DNA from: JAEUOS01 sp965279115
GTDB lineage: Bacteria > Pseudomonadota > Gammaproteobacteria > Burkholderiales > JAEUOS01
Length of the DNA stretch: 64,000 nt
Assembly (NCBI GenBank): GCA_965279115.1
Contig: OZ257137.1
Coordinates: 2,604,001 to 2,668,000 of the forward strand
Direction of reading: 5' to 3'
Part shown: positions 51,484 to 59,795 of the stretch, in pieces
Numbering within the stretch: the first letter of the stretch is position 1
Layout of the letters: each line of letters opens with the position of its first letter
Program-made: the position numbers and the translations under genes
The notes under the pieces: generated by a model
What the model was told of the DNA's origin: nothing
What the model saw: only the letters and a program-made list of their open reading frames with translations
The model's database searches: none

Positions 51484-52545
51484 ATGCTCGTCATGCAACA
51501 CCCCGTGTTCAGGCGCTTCTGGTACCCCACCGTCGCGCTATCCGCACTGGCCGCCGGGCCGCGCCCCTTCACGCTGCTCGGCCAGCCGCTGGTGCTGTGG
51601 CTGGGCAAGGACGGCGCGCCGCATGCCTTTCACGACCGCTGCCCGCACCGCGGCGTGGCCTTGTCGATGGACAGCAAGGTGGTCGATGGCGCGCTGCGCT
51701 GCGGTTATCACGGCTGGCGCTACGGCCCGGGCGGGCCGGTGGTGGAGATTCCCCAACAGCCCGGCATGAGCACCGCCGGGCACCGGCGTTGTGCCACAGC
51801 GGTGCACGCGCAGGCGCGCTACGGCTATGCGTGGGTGTGCCTGGACGAGCCGCTGGCCGGGATTCCCGACCTTCCGCACGAGAGGGACCCGGCGTTCCGC
51901 CAGGTGTTCGAGTTCGACGAACCCTGGAACGTGAACATGTTCCGCATCATGGAAAACGCGCTCGACATCGCCCATGTGAGCTATGTCCACACCAACACCT
52001 TCGGCACCGAATCGAAGCCGCTGGCCGGCGGCATGGACATCATCGACGAACCCGAGGCGCTGGGCTTTCGCTGCAACTTCGCGGTCGTCAACCCGCCGGA
52101 CCAGCAGAAGAACCTCGGCATCGCCGAGGCGGAAACCTTCCGGCGCCAGCAGATCCTCACCTGGATGCCGGGCAGCTTCAACATCCACATCACCTACCCC
52201 AACGGGCTGGTGCATTCCATCTGCGGCTTTGCCACGCCGATCGGCGACAACCGCATCCAGCGCATCCAGTTCGTGTTCCGCAACGACAGCGAGGCCGACG
52301 CGCCGGCCGAATCGGTGGCCGGGTTCGATCGCCGTGTGCAGGGCGAGGACCGCCGGCTGCTGGAGACCATGGCAGCCGATTTCCCCTTGAGCCCGCATGC
52401 CGAGGCGCAGATGGCGATGGACCGCGCGGGCCTGATGTTCCGCCAGCGCCTCGTCGACCTGATCGAACGGCACGACCCCAACGCGCACCTGGTGCGTGCC
52501 GAACTGGAACGCGACGCCCTGCGCCCCGCCGCCAGGGCCGCGTAG
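51484..52545 (+). CDS. Rieske non-heme iron oxygenase, alpha subunit
   Basis: A 353-residue oxygenase. The Rieske [2Fe-2S] ligands are C53-x-H55 and C73-x2-H76, and the mononuclear iron ligands are D161-x2-H164-x4-H169 (NALDIAHVSYVH). Enzymes of this group hydroxylate or demethylate aromatic and heterocyclic compounds. No ferredoxin or reductase gene is adjacent, so electrons must come from elsewhere. ATG 51484 begins the conserved sequence; it follows the thioesterase by 64 bases and converges on the amidase gene 5 bases away. Confidence 0.92.
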   Translation: MLVMQHPVFRRFWYPTVALSALAAGPRPFTLLGQPLVLWLGKDGAPHAFHDRCPHRGVALSMDSKVVDGALRCGYHGWRYGPGGPVVEIPQQPGMSTAGHRRCATAVHAQARYGYAWVCLDEPLAGIPDLPHERDPAFRQVFEFDEPWNVNMFRIMENALDIAHVSYVHTNTFGTESKPLAGGMDIIDEPEALGFRCNFAVVNPPDQQKNLGIAEAETFRRQQILTWMPGSFNIHITYPNGLVHSICGFATPIGDNRIQRIQFVFRNDSEADAPAESVAGFDRRVQGEDRRLLETMAADFPLSPHAEAQMAMDRAGLMFRQRLVDLIERHDPNAHLVRAELERDALRPAARAA

Positions 52546-52550
52546 GCCGC

Positions 52551-53942
52551 CTACGCGAAGCCTGCGGCCACCGGCGCGCTGGCCACACCGAGCGCCTCCA
52601 GATGGGCGGCGGCGCGGAACAGCACATCCTCGCGCCAGGGCGCGGCGATCAGCTGCACGCCCACCGGCAAGGTGCCCGGCAGGTGTACCGGCACCACCAG
52701 CACCGGTACGCCGATGAATGAAAACGGCTGGGTCAGCATGCCGGTGTTGGGGCCTGCCGCCATCGGGGTGCCGCCTATTTCCAGGGTTTCGGTTTCGATG
52801 GTGAACGCAGGCCACGGCGTGGCCCCGGCGATGACCACATCGCAGCGCTGCAATACCTCGACAACGCGGTCGCGATACCAGCGGCGCACCCGCTGCACCT
52901 GCAGCAGCCATGACGCCGGCGTGAACAGACCCGCCAGCAGCCGGTCGCGGATCACCGGGTCGAAATCCGCGGCGCGCGCGGCGAGGTTGGCCTGGTGCAA
53001 TTGCGCCCCTTCGGCCGGGCTCAGCAGAAAGGCGGCGGCGCGCGCCAATGCCGTTTCGGGGAATTCGACCTGCGTCTCGATGTCCAGCGCGGCGGCCACC
53101 GCATCGACCGCGGCGCGCGCTTCGGGCCCGATGTGGTCCTCGAAGTAGCCGCCCGCGCGCCCGAACGAAAGCCCCTCGATGCCGTTGCTGTAGCGCTCGC
53201 CGATCGGGTCCGCCGCGCGCGGATGGCAGGCCGCATCTTCCGCGTCCGGTCCCTGCAGTGCGTCGAAGGCCAGCGCGAGGTCCTCGACCCCGCGCGCGAA
53301 CACGCCCACATGATCCATGCTGGCCGAAAAAGGAAAAACGCCGCGCCGCGATATGCGGCCATAGGTGGGTTTCAGACCGAAGATGCCGCATAACGCGGCC
53401 GGCACCCGCACTGACCCGCCAGTGTCGGTACCCAGCGACAGCGGCACCATGCCCGCGGCCACCGCCGCCGCCGAACCGCCCGAGGACCCTCCGGCGATGC
53501 GGGCGGTGTCATGCGGATTGCGCGTTGCGCCGTAGTGCGTGTTGCGGGTGGTAAAGCCGAAGGCGTATTCGTCCATGTTGGTCGCGCCCACCAGGATGGC
53601 GCCCGCATCGGCAAGCCTCGCCACGGCGGCCGCGTCGCGGGTGGCCGGGGCAAGGTCGCGGTTGATCTTCGAGCCCGCGAGGGTGGTGACTCCGGCGATA
53701 TCGAACAGGTTCTTGGCGGCGAACGGGACGCCCGCCAGCGGCGGCAAGCGGTCGCCGCGCCTGCGTGCCGCGTCCACCGTGCGGGCCCGTGCCATGGCCT
53801 CACCGTGCAAGACCGCCGTGAACGCGTTGACGGTTTTGTCGCCGCCATCGATGCGGGCCAGTGCGGCCGCCACGCATTCTGTTGCGCTTGTCTCGCCCCG
53901 CGCGATGGCCCGTGCCATCGCCCCTGCACCTGCCTGGATCAT
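52551..53942 (-). CDS. AtzE-like amidase (amidase signature family)
   Basis: A 463-residue amidase-signature enzyme with the Ser-cisSer-Lys triad K77 (FAAKNLFD), S153 (GGSSGGS) and S177 (DTGGSVR). The overall pattern resembles AtzE, which hydrolyses 1-carboxybiuret in cyanuric-acid breakdown; other small amides are possible. ATG 53942 starts the family N-terminus. Divergent from an NMT1-type receptor gene and close to two cytosine-deaminase-family enzymes, so it may belong to breakdown of an N-rich heterocycle. Confidence 0.85.
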   Translation of the reverse strand: MIQAGAGAMARAIARGETSATECVAAALARIDGGDKTVNAFTAVLHGEAMARARTVDAARRRGDRLPPLAGVPFAAKNLFDIAGVTTLAGSKINRDLAPATRDAAAVARLADAGAILVGATNMDEYAFGFTTRNTHYGATRNPHDTARIAGGSSGGSAAAVAAGMVPLSLGTDTGGSVRVPAALCGIFGLKPTYGRISRRGVFPFSASMDHVGVFARGVEDLALAFDALQGPDAEDAACHPRAADPIGERYSNGIEGLSFGRAGGYFEDHIGPEARAAVDAVAAALDIETQVEFPETALARAAAFLLSPAEGAQLHQANLAARAADFDPVIRDRLLAGLFTPASWLLQVQRVRRWYRDRVVEVLQRCDVVIAGATPWPAFTIETETLEIGGTPMAAGPNTGMLTQPFSFIGVPVLVVPVHLPGTLPVGVQLIAAPWREDVLFRAAAHLEALGVASAPVAAGFA

Positions 53943-54067
53943 CCCTGCCTCACGAATGGTTTTTGCCGCCCGGCCACGGGCATGAAGGTTGCGTTTGTCC
54001 GCTCCATCAGGGCTGCAATCCCCATGCCTGGCGCGGCCCTTCATTTCCATCGTTCCCGGGAGTTGTC

Positions 54068-55099
54068 ATGCAAAGACGTTCATTCCTGCGTGCCGCGGCC
54101 GCGGCGCCCATCCTTGCAGCGGGTGCGCCGCTGGTGCGCGCCCAGCAGGTGCGTGAGGTCAAGTTCATCACCAGCTGGCTGATGCAAAGCGTGGACGCGC
54201 CGCTCTATTTCGCGCGTGAAAAGGGCTACTACGGCCGCAACGTCAATGTCACCTACGAGCGCGGTTACGGCTCGGCGGACTCGGTCATCAAGGTCGGCAC
54301 CGGCGCCTACCAGATGGGCGAGGGCGACATCTACTCGATGATCGAATACAACGCCAAGGCCGCGCCCGACAAGCAGCTCATTGCCGTGGCGGTGAAGTAC
54401 CAGCGCTCGCCGCTGGCGATCCTGTCGCTCAAGGAAAAGGGCATCGACACGCCGCAGAAACTCGCCGGCAAGAACATCGGCGACGTGGCCGGGTCGGCTA
54501 CCAAGCGGCTGTTTCCGGTGCTCGCCAAGAAGGTCGGGCTCGACGAGTCCAAGGTCACCTGGACCAATGTGGAAGCGCGCATGCGCGAGCAGCTTCTGCT
54601 GCGCGGCCAGTACGACGCGGCGGGAGCGTTCACCCTCTCCGCGCTGCCGCCGCTGGTGAAGCAAGGCGTCACCGATGAAAAGCTCAACGTCATCTACTAC
54701 ACCGACTACGGCCTGGACCTGTACGGCAACGGCATCATCACCTCGCGCCAGTTCGCGCGCGACAACCCCGATACCGTCGCCGCGGTGGTGCGCGGCTACG
54801 TGCTGGGCCTGCGCGACACGCTCGCCAACCCCGCCGAGGCACTCGATCTTTCCAACAAGGCCACCAAGGGCGACGTCGGCTGGGATGCCGAAGTCGAGAA
54901 GATCCGCCTGCAGCTCACCATGGCCAAGCTCTATACCCATCCGGCCGAGCGCAAGGCTTTCGGCATCGCCGGGCTGGACAAGAAGCGTCTCGAGGTCGGC
55001 ATCCGCCAGGTGGCCGAAGGCTTCGGCATGGCGAATGTGCCCAACGTGGCCGACGTGTTCGACGACCGCTTCCTGCCGCCGCTGTCAGAGCGTGCCTAG
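54068..55099 (+). CDS. NMT1/THI5-family ABC substrate-binding protein
   Basis: A 343-residue periplasmic receptor of the SsuA/THI5-like class. A twin-arginine-like signal (QRRSFLRAAAAAP) is cleaved near residue 25. The binding fold shows ITSWLMQSVDAPLYFAREKGYY at the start, typical of receptors for pyrimidine-like, sulfonate or nitrate ligands. GGGAG 5 bases upstream supports ATG 54068. No permease or ATPase is adjacent. The amidase is divergent and the TPP decarboxylase genes are convergent. Confidence 0.9.
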   Translation: MQRRSFLRAAAAAPILAAGAPLVRAQQVREVKFITSWLMQSVDAPLYFAREKGYYGRNVNVTYERGYGSADSVIKVGTGAYQMGEGDIYSMIEYNAKAAPDKQLIAVAVKYQRSPLAILSLKEKGIDTPQKLAGKNIGDVAGSATKRLFPVLAKKVGLDESKVTWTNVEARMREQLLLRGQYDAAGAFTLSALPPLVKQGVTDEKLNVIYYTDYGLDLYGNGIITSRQFARDNPDTVAAVVRGYVLGLRDTLANPAEALDLSNKATKGDVGWDAEVEKIRLQLTMAKLYTHPAERKAFGIAGLDKKRLEVGIRQVAEGFGMANVPNVADVFDDRFLPPLSERA

Positions 55100-55155
55100 C
55101 CGGGTGTAGCCACTGGCCGCCGGCAGGCCGGCACCCTGCCGGCCTGCCACGCACC

Positions 55156-55764
55156 TTAGTTGTGCTCCGAGGGCCCCATGATGGTGATGCCCTCTGTGCG
55201 CTCCACATGCCGCACGAAGATGTACTTGTCCTCGCGGCCGTCGGAATGCTTGCGGCGGATGTCGCGCTGCACGCTGGCATCCACCTTGGCCACCACCAGC
55301 CACGGCACCTGCGCGGCGAGGCCTGCCACGCATAGCCGCTCGAAGCTGTCGGCGTCATGCGCGACATGCGCCTCCTCCACCCCCGCGCCGCGCGCGATGG
55401 CGGCCAGGTCGACCCGGCCGCTGGCGGTGTGGGTCGGCGGGCCGCCGATCGACTGGTAGCAGTGGTTGTCCCACACCACCACCAGCAGGTTGGGCGGTTG
55501 CTCGTTGCCCAGGGTGGCGAGGATGCCAAGGTTGAACAGCAGGCCGCCGTCGGTATCCAGCGAGATCACGCGCCGGTGCGGCAATCCCGCCGCCAGCCCG
55601 AAGGCCTGCGGCGTCACGCAACCCAGCTGCTGCTGGAACAGGCTGGCTTCACGCATGTGCGGCGCAGCGTTGTACCACTCGTCGACGCTGGCGCCCAGGG
55701 ACAGGATCACCAGTTCGTCCTTCAGATGCGCCGCCAGGCGCTGCATGCACTCGAAGCGCGTCAT
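55156..55764 (-). CDS. TPP-dependent decarboxylase, beta subunit (ComE-like)
   Basis: A 202-residue TPP-binding PP domain like the beta subunit of sulfopyruvate/phosphonopyruvate decarboxylase. It has SLGASVDEWYNAAP at the start, the cofactor motif LDTDGGLLFNLG (a variant of GDGxxLxN) at about residue 77, and DNHCYQSIGG. Alone it is half an enzyme; the alpha half is encoded just upstream with an ATGA overlap. The start ATG 55764 follows from that overlap. The linked amidohydrolase suggests a 2-oxo acid from an N-compound rather than sulfopyruvate. Confidence 0.85.
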   Translation of the reverse strand: MTRFECMQRLAAHLKDELVILSLGASVDEWYNAAPHMREASLFQQQLGCVTPQAFGLAAGLPHRRVISLDTDGGLLFNLGILATLGNEQPPNLLVVVWDNHCYQSIGGPPTHTASGRVDLAAIARGAGVEEAHVAHDADSFERLCVAGLAAQVPWLVVAKVDASVQRDIRRKHSDGREDKYIFVRHVERTEGITIMGPSEHN

Positions 55765-56261
55765 CGCACCACCCCGCCGCCGAGCACCACCGCCGAGTGA
55801 TAGTAGGACGAATATGACCAGGAATAGGCGTCCCCTATGGCTCGTTCGATCTGGTCTTCCTGCGACACCACCCGGTAGGGAATGCGCATCGCGCCCAGCA
55901 GCGGCTCCATGGTCTGGCCGTGCGGAATCGCCCACCAGTTGTTCTCGCCCAGCTCACCCCGGTAGCTCATCAGCATGACCACCGGGATGCCGGCGCCCAG
56001 GCCCATGCGGGCCAGCGGCTCGATCGAGGCGCGCAGGCCGGAGTTTTCCATCACCAGCACGGCGCGCTTGCCGGACAGGAACACCCCGCCGCAGATCGCC
56101 GCACCCTCGCCTTCGTTGGTGACGCGGATGGTGCGGATGTCGGGGTCGGCGTCGAGCGCCGGGTAAAGCGGCTTGAAGAGTGAATCGGGCAGGTAGCAGG
56201 CGAGGCTGACGCCGGCTTTTTTCAGGCCCGACAGAACGGCACTGACGGCGGTGGGGGTCAT
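55761..56261 (-). CDS. TPP-dependent decarboxylase, alpha subunit (ComD-like)
   Basis: A 166-residue PYR domain like the alpha subunit of sulfopyruvate decarboxylase. The catalytic Glu lies in VTNEGEGAA (about residue 47) and the family block is VMENSGLRASIEPL. With the beta subunit it would decarboxylate a 2-oxo acid to an aldehyde. The start overlaps the amidohydrolase stop by 4 bases and the stop overlaps the beta start, so the three genes are coupled. It is 42 kb from the sulfolactate genes. Confidence 0.86.
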   Translation of the reverse strand: MTPTAVSAVLSGLKKAGVSLACYLPDSLFKPLYPALDADPDIRTIRVTNEGEGAAICGGVFLSGKRAVLVMENSGLRASIEPLARMGLGAGIPVVMLMSYRGELGENNWWAIPHGQTMEPLLGAMRIPYRVVSQEDQIERAIGDAYSWSYSSYYHSAVVLGGGVVR

Positions 56262-57484
56262 GCGGGGTCTCCATTGTCGTGGCCCAGGTAGCGGCCATGG
56301 CGCGCAACCACCCGGCCTTGCCTGATCACACAGCTTCGCGGCGGGCGCCTGCAGATCGCGTCGGCCACGTTCTCCGCCGCCACCAGCACGAGGTCGGCCT
56401 GGGCGCCGACCGCGAGGCCATGGGCGGCAAAGCTGCAGGCGGCTGCACCCAGCTGGCTGCACATGTCGAATGCGAAGCGGAATTCCGAATCGCGCCGGAA
56501 CGCGCTGCGGTAGGCGACGATCCAGGCGCGTTCCAGCATGTCGCCGGTGCCATACGGCTGCCAGGCGTCGCGCACGTTGTCGGATCCGGCGAAAACCTTC
56601 ACCCCCGCGGCATGCAGCAGGGCCAGCGGCGGCGGGTTCACCCAGCCCGGCGCATAGGTGCATACCGCCACGCCGGCGGCGGCGAGTTTGTCGGCGGTGG
56701 CTTGCTGTACCTCCGGCGGCGAAGAACCCAGCCCGTGCGCATGGCTTGCGACCACGCGACCTTGCATGCCGGCGGCTTTGGTGCGCGCTGCCACCTGTTC
56801 GAGCTCATGGATGCCCAGCGAACCGCTGGTGTGCAGGTGAAAGTCCAGGCCTGTGCCACGCCGCTCCGCCAGCCCGAAAAGCGCATCAAGCTGGCCGGTG
56901 ATGTCGCCGTCGATGCTGGCGGGATCGATCCCGCCGAGCACATCCGCGCCCGCCGCGAGCGCGGCGTCAAGCAGGTCAACCATGCCGGCGTGGCGCATTA
57001 CCCCGAGTTGCGGGAAAGCGACGATCTGGATATCGGCCACGGCGCGATACGTTTCGCGCGCCTCCAGCACACCGTGCAGCCGGGTTAGCCCCTCGCCAGG
57101 CGTGATGTCCACATGGGTGCGGATGCGCGTGCTGCCATGCGCCACCATCTGCTCGATCAGCCGGCCTGCACGGAGCGCGGTCGGGTAGGCGATGCGCGCT
57201 TCGACCTCGCGCTCGTAGGCGGCGCGTTCCGCGATGCCAAGCCCGGTTTCGTTCTCCATCCAGGGCATGCCGAACCAGGTCTTGTCGAGATGGCAATGGC
57301 CTTCCACCAGCGCCGGCAGCAGCAGGTCGCCGGCGGCGTCGAGCACTGCGGGACCGCCGACAGCGGCGCTGCTTCCGGGATCCGAAGGTTCAATCGCCGT
57401 GACCATGCCGGCGATGATGCGGACCGTGGCCAGGCGGCCGTTTGCGAGCCGCGCATTGCTGATGATGAGGTCGTTCCCGGTCAT
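56258..57484 (-). CDS. Cytosine-deaminase-family amidohydrolase
   Basis: A 408-residue amidohydrolase of the CodA/AtzC group. Metal ligands: HCHLDK (about residue 64), H in HLHTSG, H in SHAHGLG and Asp in GSDNVRDAWQPYG. These enzymes hydrolyse exocyclic or ring C-N bonds of pyrimidines, triazines and similar rings. It is the first gene of a three-gene unit with the ComDE-like decarboxylase. Divergent from a second amidohydrolase. The ribosome site is weak; ATG 57484 begins the family N-terminus. Confidence 0.88.
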   Translation of the reverse strand: MTGNDLIISNARLANGRLATVRIIAGMVTAIEPSDPGSSAAVGGPAVLDAAGDLLLPALVEGHCHLDKTWFGMPWMENETGLGIAERAAYEREVEARIAYPTALRAGRLIEQMVAHGSTRIRTHVDITPGEGLTRLHGVLEARETYRAVADIQIVAFPQLGVMRHAGMVDLLDAALAAGADVLGGIDPASIDGDITGQLDALFGLAERRGTGLDFHLHTSGSLGIHELEQVAARTKAAGMQGRVVASHAHGLGSSPPEVQQATADKLAAAGVAVCTYAPGWVNPPPLALLHAAGVKVFAGSDNVRDAWQPYGTGDMLERAWIVAYRSAFRRDSEFRFAFDMCSQLGAAACSFAAHGLAVGAQADLVLVAAENVADAICRRPPRSCVIRQGRVVARHGRYLGHDNGDPA

Positions 57485-57600
57485 ACATTGCCCGATGCAG
57501 GATGCATGCCACGCGCACCACATCGGCACGGGGATTGCAACCTGCCGGTGCATGCGGTCCGTGCAGTCGCCGGTCCGTGTTCCTTGAAGGGCGGCATGCA

Positions 57601-58809
57601 ATGGAATGGAGTATCGGCAACGTAACCCTGCCGGGGCGGGCGGGGCGCTGGCGCATCGAGATCGTCGACGCAACCATCGCGGCGGTACGTGAGGAGGGCG
57701 GCGACCGTGCCGCGCATGACGCCGGCGGCAGACTGCTGTCGCCAGGCTTCGTCGACCCGCATGTGCATGTGGACAAGACGCTTACCGCCGACCGGGTAGC
57801 CGACGCGCTGGCCGCCATCGATCTGGCCGCGGCGATCCGCGCGGTGCGCGCGCTCAAGGCGCAGTTCAGCGAAGCGGACGTTGCCGGCCGCGCCCGGCGT
57901 GCGCTGGCGATGGGCCTCTCCCACGGTACCACCAGCGTGCGCACCAACTGCGAGGCGGACCCTTTCGCGGAACTGCGCGCGGTACGCGGCGTGCGCGCTG
58001 CGGCGCAGGCCATGGCCGGCCGGGTCGATGTGCAGGTGATCGCCTTTCCCCAGGAAGGCTGGTTTGAAACGCCCGGCACGCTGGAGGCCGGCGCCGCGCC
58101 CTTCATCGAGCAAGCCCTGTCCTGCGGTGCCGATGTGGTGGGCGGCAACGTCAACCGCAGGGTCTGGCCCTCCGACCCCGAACGCCAGGTCGACGCCAGC
58201 TTCGCGCTGGCCGCGAAACTCGACCGGGATATCGACTACCACCTCGACAACTGGGACAGCCCGGACGTGTTCACCCTGCCGTACGTCGCGCAGAAGACCA
58301 TCACTACCGGCTGGCACGGGCGGGTGGCGGTATCGCATGTTCCGTCGCTGGCCTGCGTGTCGGACGCGCTGGCGGCCGACACCATCGACCGGGTGGCCGA
58401 GGCGCGCATCAGCGTGTGCGTGCTGCCCACGCGTATCCGCCTCACCCGCGTGCTGGAACTCATGGAGGCCGGGGTCAACGTCGCCTGCGGCACCGACAAC
58501 ATGCAGGACCCCTTCGTGCGTTTCGGCGATGCCGATCCGCTGAAGGCCTTGCTCCTATTGGCGCAGGTCACCAACGAACTGCACAACGCCGGCCTTGAGC
58601 GCTTGTGGCGCACCATGACCGGCAACGCCGCGCGCATGTTGCGGCTGACCGACTACGGGCTCGAGCCCGGCTGTCGCGCCGATCTTGTGCTCTTCGACGC
58701 GACCTCCGTACCAGAGGCGATACTGTTGCAGGCGCCGAAGCTGGCGGTGATCAAGGGCGGGGTGCAGGTGGCCGGGCCCTTGCAGGTCGGGCCGCCGGGC
58801 AAGCCTTAA
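57601..58809 (+). CDS. Cytosine-deaminase-family amidohydrolase
   Basis: A 402-residue amidohydrolase of the same family as its divergent neighbour. Ligands: HVHVDKT (about residue 53), H in DYHLDNWD, H in VSHVPSL and Asp in GTDNMQDPFVRFGD. Sequence blocks differ enough that the substrates probably differ too, so the pair may act at successive steps. The TAA stop overlaps the stop of the convergent Bug gene by 4 bases. AAGGG precedes ATG 57601 at a long distance. Confidence 0.88.
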   Translation: MEWSIGNVTLPGRAGRWRIEIVDATIAAVREEGGDRAAHDAGGRLLSPGFVDPHVHVDKTLTADRVADALAAIDLAAAIRAVRALKAQFSEADVAGRARRALAMGLSHGTTSVRTNCEADPFAELRAVRGVRAAAQAMAGRVDVQVIAFPQEGWFETPGTLEAGAAPFIEQALSCGADVVGGNVNRRVWPSDPERQVDASFALAAKLDRDIDYHLDNWDSPDVFTLPYVAQKTITTGWHGRVAVSHVPSLACVSDALAADTIDRVAEARISVCVLPTRIRLTRVLELMEAGVNVACGTDNMQDPFVRFGDADPLKALLLLAQVTNELHNAGLERLWRTMTGNAARMLRLTDYGLEPGCRADLVLFDATSVPEAILLQAPKLAVIKGGVQVAGPLQVGPPGKP

Positions 58810-59768
58810 TCCGCCGCTTTCGCCCCCGAAGCCTTCACCACCGGCGCCCAGCGCTCGATTTCCCGTTTGACGAACGCGTCGAATGCCTCTGGCGTGGTGG
58901 CCGAAGGCTCCATGCCCACCTCCGCCATGCGGCTTTTCACGTCTGCCATGGCAAGCACGCGGCCGATGTCGGCGGAGGCCTTCCTCACGATTTCGCGCGG
59001 CGTCGCCGCCGGCACCACCACACCCGAGATGCTCTTGACGTCGAAGCCCGGCACGGCCTCGGCGATGGTGCCGATTTCCGGGTTGCTTTGCGCCCGCTCA
59101 TTCGATGTGATGGCGATGGGCTTCAGGCGCCCCGCCTTCACATGACCCATCGAGGCGAACATCGGGTCGAGCAGCAAGGGCACACGCCCGGCAATCACAT
59201 CCGGGTAGGCGGCGCTGCCGCCCTTGTAGGGCACATGCGTCATGTCGATGCCGGCCAGGGTCTTGAGGAGTTCGCCGGCCAGGTGCATGGAGGTGCCGGT
59301 ACCGGGCGTGGCGTAGGAGAGCTTTTCCATTTTCGCCAGCGCGATCAGTTCGCGGATGTTGGAAGCCGGCAGCCCCGGCGTGGCCGAAAGCAGGATGTGA
59401 GACACCGCCACCAGCGACACGCCGGAGAGGTCCTTGAGGGTGTCAAACGGCATGGTGGTGCGCAGGCTGGGGTTGATCACATGCGCGGTGATCACCATGC
59501 CCATGGTGTAGCCGTCAGGCGCGGACTTGGCGACAAAGTCGGTGCCCAGCACGGTGCCGGCGCCGGGCTTGTAGTCCACCAGCACGCTCTGGCCCCACAG
59601 CTCGGCGAGCTTTTGTGAAATCAGCCGGGCGATGATGTCGGTGGCGCCACCGGCGCCGAAAGGCACCACCAGTTTGACCGGACGGGTGGGCCAGGCGCCC
59701 TGGGCGTATGCGAGGGAAGGAGCGGCCGCGACGGCGGCGCCAGCCTTGAGAAGGGAGCGTCTTTGCAT
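58806..59768 (-). CDS. Bug/TctC-family periplasmic solute receptor
   Basis: A 320-residue Bug receptor. Signal peptide to about residue 22 (AAPSLAYAQ). RPVKLVVPFGAGG and VDYKPGAGT...PDGYT are the family blocks, the first Asn-Arg being replaced by Tyr-Lys. It follows the TfdA/TauD dioxygenase gene by 27 bases on the same strand, so it may carry the dioxygenase substrate. Confidence 0.9.
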   Translation of the reverse strand: MQRRSLLKAGAAVAAAPSLAYAQGAWPTRPVKLVVPFGAGGATDIIARLISQKLAELWGQSVLVDYKPGAGTVLGTDFVAKSAPDGYTMGMVITAHVINPSLRTTMPFDTLKDLSGVSLVAVSHILLSATPGLPASNIRELIALAKMEKLSYATPGTGTSMHLAGELLKTLAGIDMTHVPYKGGSAAYPDVIAGRVPLLLDPMFASMGHVKAGRLKPIAITSNERAQSNPEIGTIAEAVPGFDVKSISGVVVPAATPREIVRKASADIGRVLAMADVKSRMAEVGMEPSATTPEAFDAFVKREIERWAPVVKASGAKAAD

Positions 59769-59795
59769 GTTCGGAGGTTTGGCAGGTCCGGTTGG

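Noticed and set aside
51538..53391. Open frame of 617 codons on the minus strand across the Rieske and amidase genes
   Set aside because: It is out of frame with the amidase and antisense to the Rieske oxygenase; no domain is recognisable.
55156..56261. ComDE-like decarboxylase as part of the sulfolactate pathway
   Set aside because: It could convert sulfopyruvate to sulfoacetaldehyde, but it is 42 kb away and coupled to an amidohydrolase, and no xsc-like gene was found. The SuyAB route already explains sulfolactate use.
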